A stretch of 64,000 nt of DNA from Adiantum capillus-veneris (taxonomy: Eukaryota; Streptophyta; Polypodiopsida; Polypodiales; Pteridaceae), in contig CM043966.1 in the NCBI GenBank assembly GCA_014529385.2, positions 92,382,087 through 92,446,086 on the forward strand, in the 5' to 3' direction. The stretch's first letter is position 1. Every line of letters begins with the position of its first letter. Both the position numbers and the translations under genes were made by a program. The notes under the pieces were generated by a model. It was not told the origin of the DNA. It searched no databases and saw only the letters and a program-made list of their open reading frames with translations. Positions 1 through 9,546 of this stretch are shown piece by piece.

Positions 1-600
1 GTGTAAAGAGCTAGAGTCAAAGATTATGCATGAGGAAGATGAAATGGAAACTTTCCTTGCTAGTGTCAAGGAAATAAATGAAAAACTAATTTTTGCAAGT
101 AAAGTCATTTCCGACAGTTTCCTTGTGTAGACTGTTCTTGATGCTTTGCCAGATTTGTACCAGACGTTTGCTAGTACTTGGAGACTTATGACCCAAGGAA
201 ATCCAGAAGTTGTCAAGTTTGATACATCTTGCACATTGCTATTGCAAGAGTCACTTTCCACAAAAAATAGGACTAGACAACATGCAATTGAACATGACTT
301 TATTGCTACTCAAAGAAAAGGTGGTAACAGCAATGTAGCCACTTCTCATGGTTCTTTTGCGAGTGGTAAATCACTTGTTCCTAATGCTTCTACTGGCAAA
401 AGTTTTTCTGGGAATTTTGGTGATAAGGAAAAAAAGAAGATGTGTTTCCATTATTGTAAAGCTAATGGTCACTTGATCAAGAAGTGTCCAAAATTAAGGC
501 AAAAGAGGCTAAGAAGAAAGAGGCTAGATCAACTACAGGGTCCAATACAAGTGCACCTATTATAGAGTCTTCTGTGAAAGCAAATTCTGATGCTCATGTA
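1..600 (+). pseudogene. copia A1 gag remnant, left part
   Basis: This is the gag end of a Ty1/copia element that began before the window. Translated in one main frame it matches, block for block, the gag of copia A2 at 3060-3790, so both belong to one family. A zinc-knuckle-like cluster lies at about 441-490 (CFHYCKANGHLIKKC). Its first two cysteines are three residues apart instead of the usual two. A stop at about 128-130 and the abrupt end at base 600 show it is dead. At base 601 an unrelated sequence begins, and the same element resumes at 9539, so the break is an insertion and not a natural end. Gag would form the cytoplasmic particle that packages element RNA. The family assignment is secure; the exact subfamily is not known. 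Confidence 0.8.
593..600. repeat. Target site duplication of hAT-like insert, left copy
   Basis: CTCATGTA directly precedes the CAGGGATTT end. The right copy at 9539-9546 reads TTGATGTA (6 of 8 match). The uninterrupted homologous site in copia A2 (about 3771-3786) reads with a single copy, which confirms that 8 bp were duplicated. Eight bp is the hAT-superfamily length. Confidence 0.75.
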
Positions 601-616
601 CAGGGATTTCACTGAC

Positions 617-638
617 GTGATCACGTTCGTGTGATCAT
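617..638. repeat. Subterminal GTGATCAY motifs, left end of hAT-like element
   Basis: GTGATCAC at 617-624 and GTGATCAT at 631-638 lie just inside the left end. The right end has GTGATCAT at 9449-9456 and GTGATCAC at 9493-9500. Repeated short subterminal motifs are the usual transposase binding sites of hAT elements; binding here is inferred. Confidence 0.5.
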
Positions 639-921
639 GTAAATAATGCAAGTAATTACAAATAAAAAAAGCATGATTACTTAATTATTAACACGATCTT
701 GAAGGTGACGTGCAAAAAAAAATAGAGCCAGTAGGCCCGCCGAGCTTTTTCATTTTCCCGGTGGGCCCGTCGAGAAAACCCTAAAACTCACCAACCGGAG
801 CACGTGTGCTAATGCATCTACAAGATATTTGTGGTTATAAGTGTATCAAACAATGTTTGTTTTTTGTGTGCAAGTAGTTTTTATAATCATGGCGACACTA
901 GGTAGCTCCCACAACAAAGGT

Positions 922-942
922 AGTCATCTCTCTCTCTCTCTA

Positions 943-1009
<67 letters not shown>
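922..1009. repeat. (CT)n-(TG)n compound microsatellite
   Basis: A short CT run changes into an uninterrupted-looking TG run of about 32 units. It lies inside the hAT-like element and encodes nothing credible. Confidence 0.95.
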
Positions 1010-1011
<2 letters not shown>

Positions 1012-1499
1012 AAGATTGATTATCTAATAATAGTTTGATTTCACAAACTATTGCACCATACAATGGGACTAGAGGACAGTCAACTTGTAAATAACCAAAC
1101 CCTATGTATACATTAGATAACAAAAGATAAAGTTAAGACTACAATTGACATTTTGACTTGACACTGACATATAGTGTATTACATATTATTATAGAAAAAT
1201 CATGTACAAGGGTTATCTGTCACTAATAACAATAACCAAACGGTGGATGATCTTTCGTTATTGCTGCAATTGTTGTTGTAATCCCAAGGAAAAAATCTCT
1301 TACCTGTCACCATCCAAGAAACACAAGTCTGTCAAAACTGGCATTACTTGGAAAGACAGGTGTCAACGACTCCCTCCCCTTGTTATTGATGTCAAAAATT
1401 ACAATAAAAACTAACAACAGAAACTAGATCAAATATGAAGTTTAAAGAATGAGCCATTTATTTACGATAAGGTTTACATCATTTAATCCCAAAAAAAAT

Positions 1500-1590
1500 C
1501 GGACAACATCTCTTTTGTAATTTGAATCGATTTTCAAAAGTCTAGTCAAATGCCATCTCATCTGAGACCCTCACGTGAGGATTAAGGTCC
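1500..1590 (-). repeat. Dispersed ~90-bp repeat, copy a
   Basis: First of four related segments (a here, b 1925-1996, c 6935-7025, d 7160-7245). The core on the plus strand is CATCTC...TGAGACCCTCAC..GAGG, followed by TAAGG in most copies. On the minus strand all four can be read in one frame with a shared P-x-V/A-R-V/I-S-x-E-M pattern. This hints at decayed coding repeats or exons captured by the transposon. No family is recognised with confidence. Confidence 0.5.
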
Positions 1591-1924
1591 TTTCTTAAAC
1601 GTTGGGGTGTTTTCAAGGTACAACACTAACACTAATTTAAAAAGCTATGCTTCTATTCAACACAAAGGATTTTATGTCTCTTTTACCACCAACAATTGTT
1701 CATTCCCATGGAGATGCAGTTTGGAGTCATAGAAAAAAAACCATCATTCCATCCACTAAGTACTATCATCCACAAAAAAAGTATGAGTTCAATTCTTTTA
1801 AACCTCATTCAGTAAAATGAATTTGAGAGCTTTCTTTAAGGTTCGGGGTCTCAATTTGCGTATACAAAAGTAGCCTTATGATGCTGGTCAGGTTCTTAAT
1901 CAGCTTGAAGACATGAAGCCAAAC

Positions 1925-1996
1925 CTCCTAGCGAATATAATTTCAAATTTCTAGTCAAATCCATCTCTGCTGAGACCCTCGCAAGAGGTTAATGAC
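1925..1996 (-). repeat. Dispersed ~90-bp repeat, copy b
   Basis: Second copy of the TGAGACCCTC-containing repeat. It ends about 20 bp before the insertion point of copia A2. Confidence 0.5.
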
Positions 1997-2014
1997 GTCA
2001 AAAAAAAGGAAAAC

Positions 2015-2019
2015 AAGTT
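2015..2019. repeat. Target site duplication AAGTT of copia A2, left
   Basis: AAGTT precedes the 5' LTR and is repeated exactly at 6871-6875 after the 3' LTR. This proves that 2020-6870 inserted as one unit. Confidence 0.93.
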
Positions 2020-2335
2020 TGTTACCATATACATGTGTTAGTGATGTGTGTGAACACACTAGGACTGCCGGGGCATTTTTTCCCTCTTTAGGAGGTTTTT
2101 TCCCCCGAGCATTGTATATAGCCCATCAATCTTTAAAAGGTTTTTTCCCCCGAGCATTGTATATAGCCCATCAATCTTTAAAAGGTTTTTTCCCCCGAGC
2201 ATTGTATATAGACCATCACTCTAGGGCTATCTATCTTTCCATTGCACACTAAGTAACACACTCTCTATTGTGTGCCTTGAGCTTCCTTCATCTTCTCCAA
2301 GCTGTGTGCGTTTCTCTGCAACCCTAATTCCAAGA
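2020..2335 (+). repeat. 5' LTR of copia A2 (with triplicated 45-bp unit)
   Basis: Begins TGTTACCATATACATG and ends CCAAGA (CCAACA in the 3' LTR). It is 316 bp against 224 bp for the 3' LTR. The difference is two extra copies of a 45-bp unit containing the TATATA box, so TATA sequences occur at about 2114, 2159 and 2204. The LTR would supply promoter and polyadenylation signals. Confidence 0.92.
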
Positions 2336-2337
2336 AT

Positions 2338-2348
2338 TGGTATCAGAG
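2338..2348 (+). other. Primer binding site (initiator tRNA-Met), copia A2
   Basis: TGGTATCAGAG lies two bases after the 5' LTR end and is complementary to the 3' end of plant initiator tRNA-Met. Confidence 0.9.
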
Positions 2349-2663
2349 TAGGTCACATCCTCACAAGCTTAGTTGCCAGCTGCTCCGGCACACGCCTACT
2401 CACTTTCTCTAATTACAGTGAGGTTTGGCAAGCATTCGTAGGTCGACAAACGACAAATATTTCGGGCTCATTTTGACCTCCGTTTCCACTACAGGCAGGT
2501 CTGCACAAGCAATTTTGTCATTTTGTGAAAAATTTCTGTCAGTGCCAATTTTTGCATAACAGGTGCCTTACAGTCTTCTATGGTTTGTGCTATATAGCAC
2601 GTGTTGTTCGCACTCCATTTCTCCTATTTTTGGGCAGTTTTCACATTAGGTGCAGCATTTACC

Positions 2664-3790
2664 ATGGCTGACAGCAACACAGATGTCTTCAAGATGTGCT
2701 GAGGACAGGTTGGATGGGGACAATTATCCTATGTGGTCTTACATGATGCAACATGTTATTGTGTCAAAGGGAATTTTGAATATTGTGCAGGGCATTGATG
2801 TACGTCCTAGTTTTGAGGATGTAGGTGATGTTGAGGATGTTGCAGGTCTTGCTGCAAGGATTGCTTCTATTAGAGTTGTTTTGCCTATGGCAGAACAATC
2901 TCGTTGGGATGTAAAGGATGCGTAGTCTCATGCATTGATTGCATTGTCTATGAAGTGCACCATTGTTCCTCACATCCGTTCATCAAAATTTGCAAAACAG
3001 GCTTAGGATATATTGGCTGGTCTTTATGCAAGTTTCAATGAGGCTAAAATTTCTTTGTTGCGTAAAGAGCTGGAGTCAAAGATTATGCATGAGGAAGATG
3101 ATATGCACACTTTCCTTGCTGGTGTCAAGGATATCAATGAGCAACTTATTTCTGTAGGTGTATTCATTGCAGACAGTTCCCTTGTGCAAACTGTTCTTGA
3201 TGCCTTACCAGATTCCTACCAGACTTTTGCTAGTACTTGGAGACTGATGACCCAAGGAAATCCTGAAGTTTTCAAGTTTAATGCATTATTCACATTGTTG
3301 TTGCAAGAGTCACTTTCTAGAAAAAACAGGACTAGGCAGTGTGCAGTTGAACAGGCTTTTATTGCTTCTCAAAGAAAGGGTGGTAACAGCAATACAACAT
3401 TATTCACATTGCTATTGCAAGAGTCACTTTCTAGAAAAAACAGGACTAGGCAGTGTGCAGTTGAACAGGCTTTTATTGCTTCTCAAAGAAAGGGTGGTAA
3501 CAGCAATACAGCCACTTCTTAATTTTTTGCTGCGAGTGGCCCAAAACTTATGTTCCTAATGCTTCTGCTGCAGCAATTCGTCTAGAAATTCTGGTGATGA
3601 GGGAAAAAAGAACATGGTTTCCATTACTGTAAAGCTAATGATCAATTGATCAAGTCGTGTCCTAAGTTGAAGGCCAAAGGGGCTAAGAAGAAAGAGGGTG
3701 GTTCCACTGCAAATGCTGGTTCCACTACAAATGCAGCCATTGATGAGTCTTTTGTAAAAGGAGATTGTAATGCTGATGTTGATGAAGAAT
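2664..3790 (+). pseudogene. copia A2 gag pseudogene
   Basis: The ATG at 2664 lies about 320 bp after the primer site. A frameshift soon follows, and a long frame carries an early LDGDNYPMWSYMM motif typical of copia gag N-termini. In-frame TAG codons at about 2923 and 3004 each fit a CAG-to-TAG change. A 114-bp in-frame tandem duplication (3284-3511) doubles a 38-residue block. The zinc-knuckle near 3615-3660 has lost its first cysteine and its Gly-His pair. The product would have been the particle protein. Homology to A1 (1-600) shows the fold and end point. Confidence 0.85.
3284..3511 (+). repeat. 114-bp in-frame tandem duplication in gag
   Basis: Two adjacent copies with a period of 114 bp (38 codons), starting CATTATTCACATTG at 3284 and again at 3398. 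They differ at few positions. A1 has one copy at the equivalent place (about 225-340). Confidence 0.9.
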
Positions 3791-3859
3791 GGGCTTTTAG
3801 CCCATCGTGAATTGTTCACCTCTCTCGAGTCTGTCCCCCATGGGAATTCAAACTGACAA

Positions 3860-6600
3860 ACATGGTTGCTTCTTTGCCGCCTCTTGAAGCACCTGTCAAA
3901 CATGTTTGTGAAGGCTGTATTCTGGGTAAAATATAGCGTTCTAAGTTTCCAAAGGATGTTTCAGTTAGGGCCACATGCAGGTTGCAGCTTGTGCATAGTG
4001 ATGTTTGTGGGCCCATGCAAACTCCGTCCTTCGGCAATTACCTGTACTTTGTGACTTTCATTGATGATTGCTCTAGGCATGCATGGGTATTTCCGCTTAA
4101 AGCAAAGTCCGAAGTTTTTATATGCTTCAAACAATTTCTGGCTATGGCTGAAAATGTCTCGAAATGTACTATGGGCACCCTCCATTCCTATCAAGGGAGG
4201 AGTATATGTCTCATGAATTCAATGCATTTCTGGCTAGTCATGGGATAAAACACCAATGTACAGTGCCTTATACACCTCAGCAAAATGGTGTTGCTGAGAG
4301 GAAAAACAGGTCACTTACGGAAATGGCACGATGTATGGTCAAAAGTCAAGCTTTGCCGCATTCTTTTTGGCTTGATGCCATCATGTGTGCCACTTATGTA
4401 CTAAATAGGTGTCCTACAAAAGCTTTTCACACTATTACTCCATATGAAGCATGGCATGATAGAAAGCCTTCTATTGAGCACATGCGTGTTTTTGGCTATT
4501 TGGCATATGCTTTGGTGCCACAAACACAGCGCAGAAAATTGGATGATAAGGTTGTCAAATGTATTTTTGTTGGTTATAGTGCTGAAAGAAAATGTTATAG
4601 GTTGTAACATCCGCAAACAAAACGTATTTTTGGTTTCATGGGATGTAGTGTTTGTGGAAGATTCTATTCAACCTTTGCTGTCATGTACTAGAGACAGTAA
4701 TGTAAGCTCACAAGACATTTATGACAGTTTGTAGCCTCTTTTCGGTGGTGGAAATACGAATGTAAGTTCCAATGAGGCAAATGTAAAGCCTATGGGGGTT
4801 TATAAAAATGTTACAGATCAACCTATTACTGATGTAGATGTACATGATGTACTTGATGAGGAAAGGGCTGAAAATGAGTAGGCTAGAGGTATACCAAAAT
4901 GGCTGGTGCACACTTTGCATGACAGTAAATTGGATGCACCTTTGTCTAGTTGTACTCGTTTAGGCTCTCGCCATGCATCTTATGCATCAGATCGTTATGC
5001 TTTGGCTGTGTCTAGCTAACATGATGTTGAGGAGCCTCTGTCATTTGATGAAGCACAGAATTCAAAAAATTGGATGGCTGCCATGCAATCAGGATATGAT
5101 GCACTTATAGAAAATGACACATGGACTTTATGTGATTTTCCTTCTGTCAAAAAGGCCATTGGTACGAAGTGAATTTACAAGTTGAAATGCAAGCCAGATG
5201 GTGAGATCGATCGCCATAAGGCTCGACTTGTTGCAAAGGGCTATGCACAACAAAAAAGCATAGATTATGAAGAGACTTTTGCTCCCACTTGTCGTATGAC
5301 TACTATGCATTTTCTATGTGCATTGGCAGCTCATTTTGGTTGGGATGTACATCAATCAGACATTATTACTACTTTCTTGAATGGTGACATATTTGAGGAA
5401 GTTTATGTAATGCAACCTCGCGGTTTTGTCATAAAAGGACAAGAGGACAAAGTGTGTGGATGTAAGAAGGCTTTGTATGGGTTGAAGCAATCTCCTTGTG
5501 CTTGGTATGAGAAAGCTGACACTCATTTGGTCAAACGAGGCTTTCATAACAGTCCAACAGAAAGCACATTGTATGTAAAGCGTGACGGTGATGTACTTCT
5601 CATTGTGGTTCTTTATGTCGATGATTTACTGATCAATGGACCAAATGAAAGACATATTGCTGAATTTAGGCTGATTTGAATGCTACTTTCAAGATGAAAG
5701 ATTCGGGGTTGTTGCATCACTACTTGGGTATACAGTTTAAGCAGTGTGATGGTGGTATTGCCTTGTGTCAAAAAAGTTACATAGAGACATTACTATGTAA
5801 GTTTGGACTTGAGGATTGCAAAGCTATTGCCACTCCCATGGAAACAAGTTTGAAGTTGAGTCTACATGATGCTGGTGATCCTGCTGATGTCACTCTTTAC
5901 CAAATTGCTGTTGGATGCCTCATTTATGTATGCAACACGAGGCCACATATTCAGTTTGTAGTCTCACACATCAACATATTTATGCATGTCCCAGGGTCTA
6001 AGCATTGCTAGGCTGTCAAGAGGATTTTCTACTACCTTAGTGGCACTTTACATCTTGGCTTGTCTTATCCCAAGGGGGGATCATTGCCGCCAGACTTACA
6101 TGCTTTTTCGAACTCAGATTGGGCTGGTTGTTTTGACACATGAGTGTCCACAAGTGGTTTTTGTTTCATGCTTGGTAGTTCATGCATATCATGGTTGAGC
6201 AAGAAGCAACCTATTGTGGCCACTTCGAGTTGTGAGGCTGAGTACAAGGCATTCTTCACAGCTACGGTTGAATGTGTATGGCCCAGATGCCTTACTAGGT
6301 TGATTTGGGTGTTGGACAGGACACTACCAACACAATCTACAGTGACAATCAGAGCGCATTGGCAGTTGCGAGGAACCCACTTTTTCATGCTCACACAAAG
6401 CACATTGAGGTGCATTACCGCTATGTCAGGGAGAGGCTCTAAGCAGGAGAGATCAGCTTGGCTTATGTGCCAACATAGGACAACCTTGCAGATCTTTTCA
6501 CAAAGGAATTGTCTTGTGAGAATCTTGAAGCTTTCCGCAAAGCTTTGGGCTTACTCCCCTTTGTGGGCTAATCATGCCCTCAGGGCATGGCACTTCCCTT
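3860..6600 (+). pseudogene. copia A2 pol pseudogene (integrase, RT, RNase H)
   Basis: The remnant begins in the integrase zinc region (HVCEGCILGK, about 3900). The integrase core follows with LVHSDVCGPMQT (about 3985) and PYTPQQNGVAERKNRS (about 4265-4315), which holds the last catalytic Glu. The middle Asp block is decayed. RT covers about 5160-5990, with KARLVAKGYAQ, KALYGLKQSP and YVDDLL (about 5612). RNase H covers about 6060-6500 in several frames (TSSCEAEYKA near 6224). Stops such as that at about 3934 fit C-to-T changes; several indels shift frame. It would have copied and integrated the element and is now inactive. Protease is deleted. Confidence 0.88.
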
Positions 6601-6636
6601 TAATCATGTGCCAGCTATCGTTCACCGCATCACTCC

Positions 6637-6646
6637 AGGGGGGATT
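6637..6646 (+). other. Polypurine tract of copia A2
   Basis: AGGGGGGAT directly precedes the 3' LTR, the place where plus-strand DNA synthesis is primed. Confidence 0.8.
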
Positions 6647-6870
6647 TGTTACCATATACATGTGGTAGTGATGTGTCTGAACACACCAGGACCATCGGGG
6701 CATTTTTTTCCTCTTTAGGAGGTTTTCCCCCCGAGCATTGTATATACGCCCATCACTCTAGGGCTATCTATCTTTCCATTGCACACTAAGTAACACACTC
6801 CCTATTGTGTGCCTTGAGCTTCCTTCATCTTCCAAGTTGTGTGCGTTTATCTGCAACCCTAATTCCAACA
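6647..6870 (+). repeat. 3' LTR of copia A2
   Basis: TGTTACC...CCAACA, 224 bp, with a single TATATA unit (about 6741). Followed by the AAGTT duplication at 6871-6875. Confidence 0.93.
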
Positions 6871-6875
6871 AAGTT
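6871..6875. repeat. Target site duplication AAGTT of copia A2, right
   Basis: Exact match to 2015-2019. Confidence 0.93.
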
Positions 6876-6934
6876 TAAAATTTATGTTATGTATTATTTT
6901 ATCTTCTAGTTTATGAATCTCTAAGAAGTATACA

Positions 6935-7025
6935 TTTGGGCAGCATTTCCTTTGTAAAATGGACAAATTCTCAAATATCCAATCCATGCCATCTCTATTG
7001 AGACCCTCACAAGAGGTTTAAGGCT
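6935..7025 (-). repeat. Dispersed ~90-bp repeat, copy c
   Basis: Third copy. It lies in a minus-strand open stretch (6921-7103), the longest uninterrupted reading of this repeat. Confidence 0.5.
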
Positions 7026-7159
7026 TCTAGTACCCAATCCAAAGCTACATAATTTAAAGGTAAAAGAATGTACATGTGCTACTTTCGAGTCAAAAACCAT
7101 CAAGCTAAACCTTAAGTCAAATTGCAGAATCTAACACTTATGCATCGAAAAATTCGCCA

Positions 7160-7245
7160 GCATTTCATTGTATTTCGGAGACATTGTCAAATTTCCAGTA
7201 ATAACTGTCATCTCTTTGGAGATCCTCACTTGAGGTATAAGGCAC
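7160..7245 (-). repeat. Dispersed ~90-bp repeat, copy d
   Basis: Fourth copy, about 225 bp from copy c. Without the copia A2 insert, copies b, c and d would lie about 170-225 bp apart. Confidence 0.5.
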
Positions 7246-7949
7246 ATAATAACCTGTAAATATGTCTAAACACTTTTATACAATTGGGTTATTCAAGCAC
7301 GTATTCGAAGCAAAGATGCAACCAAAAGATCCATCTAAGCAAATGTTCAGGCAAATGAAAATGATGGCTTTATCCAGTATTCATTAGTAATTAACAAAAA
7401 ACCAAATTCTGTTAGCTTTTAGCAGGGTATAAATTATGCCAGAAACTTTCTTGCATACTTGATCATTTTTTTAGAAAAGCCATAAACCATCATCAAAGTG
7501 CTTTATAGGACCCAAAAAGTGCATCATAAAGTGTCTGGATTTTTAAATCCCGCCAAATGTAAAGACCAGTTTGTAACTGTCCATCCCCTTGTCCCTTACA
7601 AAGGTGTATGTATTATGAATGGAAACACATTAATTCTTTTATCCATAGGTATGCAAAAAAAACCATCAAAACCAGCTAAGTTTCCAGTATCAAATCAGAA
7701 TATTGACTATGCAAAAATATATCAAAGCCAACGAAGTTTTTGGTATCACCTCACTCATTCAACATCAACCTAATTCATCCATCATAAGATTCACATAAGG
7801 TTTAATTAGGTAAACATATATCCTATACAATCATTACTTGTGACTAGTGGAGGTTTCTCGGCAACATACCCAGATTAACCATCTAAGCTCAATCTTTTGA
7901 AACCATTTAGACTGTAAATGAAGAACTGAGTAGGTGCAATAGCACCTAC

Positions 7950-8065
7950 CTGAATGTTGCAACTGTAGATGTTGACTGTATGTCAGACTGGTCAATCCAA
8001 TTAGCACACACATAGGGGAGATGATCCTTATCATGCACCAATAGTTGGCCAAGTTAGGCCATTTC
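7950..8065 (-). other. Exon-like segment inside hAT-like element
   Basis: On the minus strand TTTGATTGCAG precedes 8065 (good splice acceptor) and CAG|GTAGGT follows 7950 (good donor), bounding 116 bp. It begins Glu-Met-Ala, echoing the E-M motif of the four dispersed repeats, and carries one stop. It may be a captured host exon, but no protein family is recognised. Confidence 0.3.
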
Positions 8066-8193
8066 CTGCAATCAAAGCCCATCCCCACAGAGAACTGATC
8101 AGTGTGTATGTGTTTGTGGTTTTCCACGTGTGTTTTGGTGAAGGTGGAGTGCATGTGAGCGAAGATGAAGAAGGCGTCCACACACCACAATGC

Positions 8194-8306
<113 letters not shown>

Positions 8307-9538
8307 CCTGTGTGGGGAGAGATCAATTGTTGTGTGTGTGTGTGTGCGGCAGGTCCAAAGTTGTGAGGGTGAAACCTACCAGGAGGTATGATATAGGTAG
8401 TGAGCCAAGAAGATGGGTAATCGGGTCGATTAGATTCCCGACTAAGGGTGAGCAGAGATAGTACAAAAAAATACATATGACCATGTTGGTAGGAGAGAGT
8501 GTTGAGAGAGGGAATAAGGTAGAACCTTCTTCTAAATGTGGTTAGTGGTAAGTGCCACCACATTACTAGTTCCTACTTTGATACAATAAGGTCTACCTAC
8601 TGTCAGATGGATCCTTCAATTCCCACAAGATGTTCATCAAATTCCTCAACTTCCAACATGTTTAATAATGTATGACACCTTGGGGATATCAAGCAGACAT
8701 CCAATATCCAAGTCTTCATAAAGGACTATGAGCCTGCATTCATTTGTGTGTAGACCCTTAGGTAAATATGAACAAGCAAGTGGGGACATAGTTAAAACCT
8801 TAAAGAGAGATCATGGTCATCAAACATTAGTGATAGATAGTGGCCACTAGATTGTATGATAATCTCGCTACATGAGAAGTAAATGAACATTTGTTTTTAT
8901 CTGCGAAGTGCCAAACAAGTCCTTAGACAACTAGGACCACAAGGAAGGTAGGTGGGGTAGTTACATGGAAATCACTTCGTAGAGAGTTCCATCATTTTCT
9001 GGCAAGTAGTAAACTTATATAAAATTTATTTATATGACAAAGTCCTTGATACATCAAGATTCAATATCCAATTTAACCAATACCAGCTTGAGATAGATAT
9101 CAAAGTGTATGCAATTATCATTAGAGAATATGTGCCGAGGAAGATACATATACCATACACATGTGAGAATCTCGTCAAAAGAGGCTCAAGGGTGTGGTAT
9201 GGGAATACGAACCAAACTTTGGATTGAGATAGAAAGCTTCTCATCTACCAAGGTTAAAAAAAACTGTCATATTTAAATGTGTGTGTGTGTGGCTCAACAA
9301 AAAACACCAAGCGGGCAGAATCAAGGCCCTCTATATGTTAAGCTGTAGTCCACTGGGCCTTAGGGTTTTCTCGGTGGTCCCGTAGGAAAAACACAAAATC
9401 CCGGCGAGCTTTTTATGGGTTTTCAGGTTGCTTTGAACCAACTTTTTTGTGATCATGTTAACTATGATATGTAAAGATATCAACAAGACCTTGTGATCAC
9501 ACAAAAGTTTTGGTAATTATGTAAATATTAAATCCTTG

Positions 9539-9546
9539 TTGATGTA
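9539..9546. repeat. Target site duplication of hAT-like insert, right copy
   Basis: TTGATGTA, paired with CTCATGTA at 593-600. Copia A1 resumes immediately after. Confidence 0.75.

Larger units (their letters stand above)
2020..6870 (+). mobile_element. Ty1/copia element A2, full-length but inactive
   Basis: The unit runs LTR (2020-2335), tRNA-iMet primer site, gag, pol remnants, purine tract and LTR (6647-6870), flanked by AAGTT on both sides. The polyprotein order (integrase before reverse transcriptase) marks Ty1/copia. Protease and the pre-integrase region, still present in sibling A1 at about 9630-10170, are missing between 3790 and 3870. Numerous stops and frameshifts break the rest. 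It sits inside a hAT-like element that itself sits in another member of the same family. Confidence 0.93.

Noticed and set aside
841-1038. ORF with Val/Cys repeats over the TG microsatellite
   Set aside because: Pure translation of (TG)n; no coding evidence.
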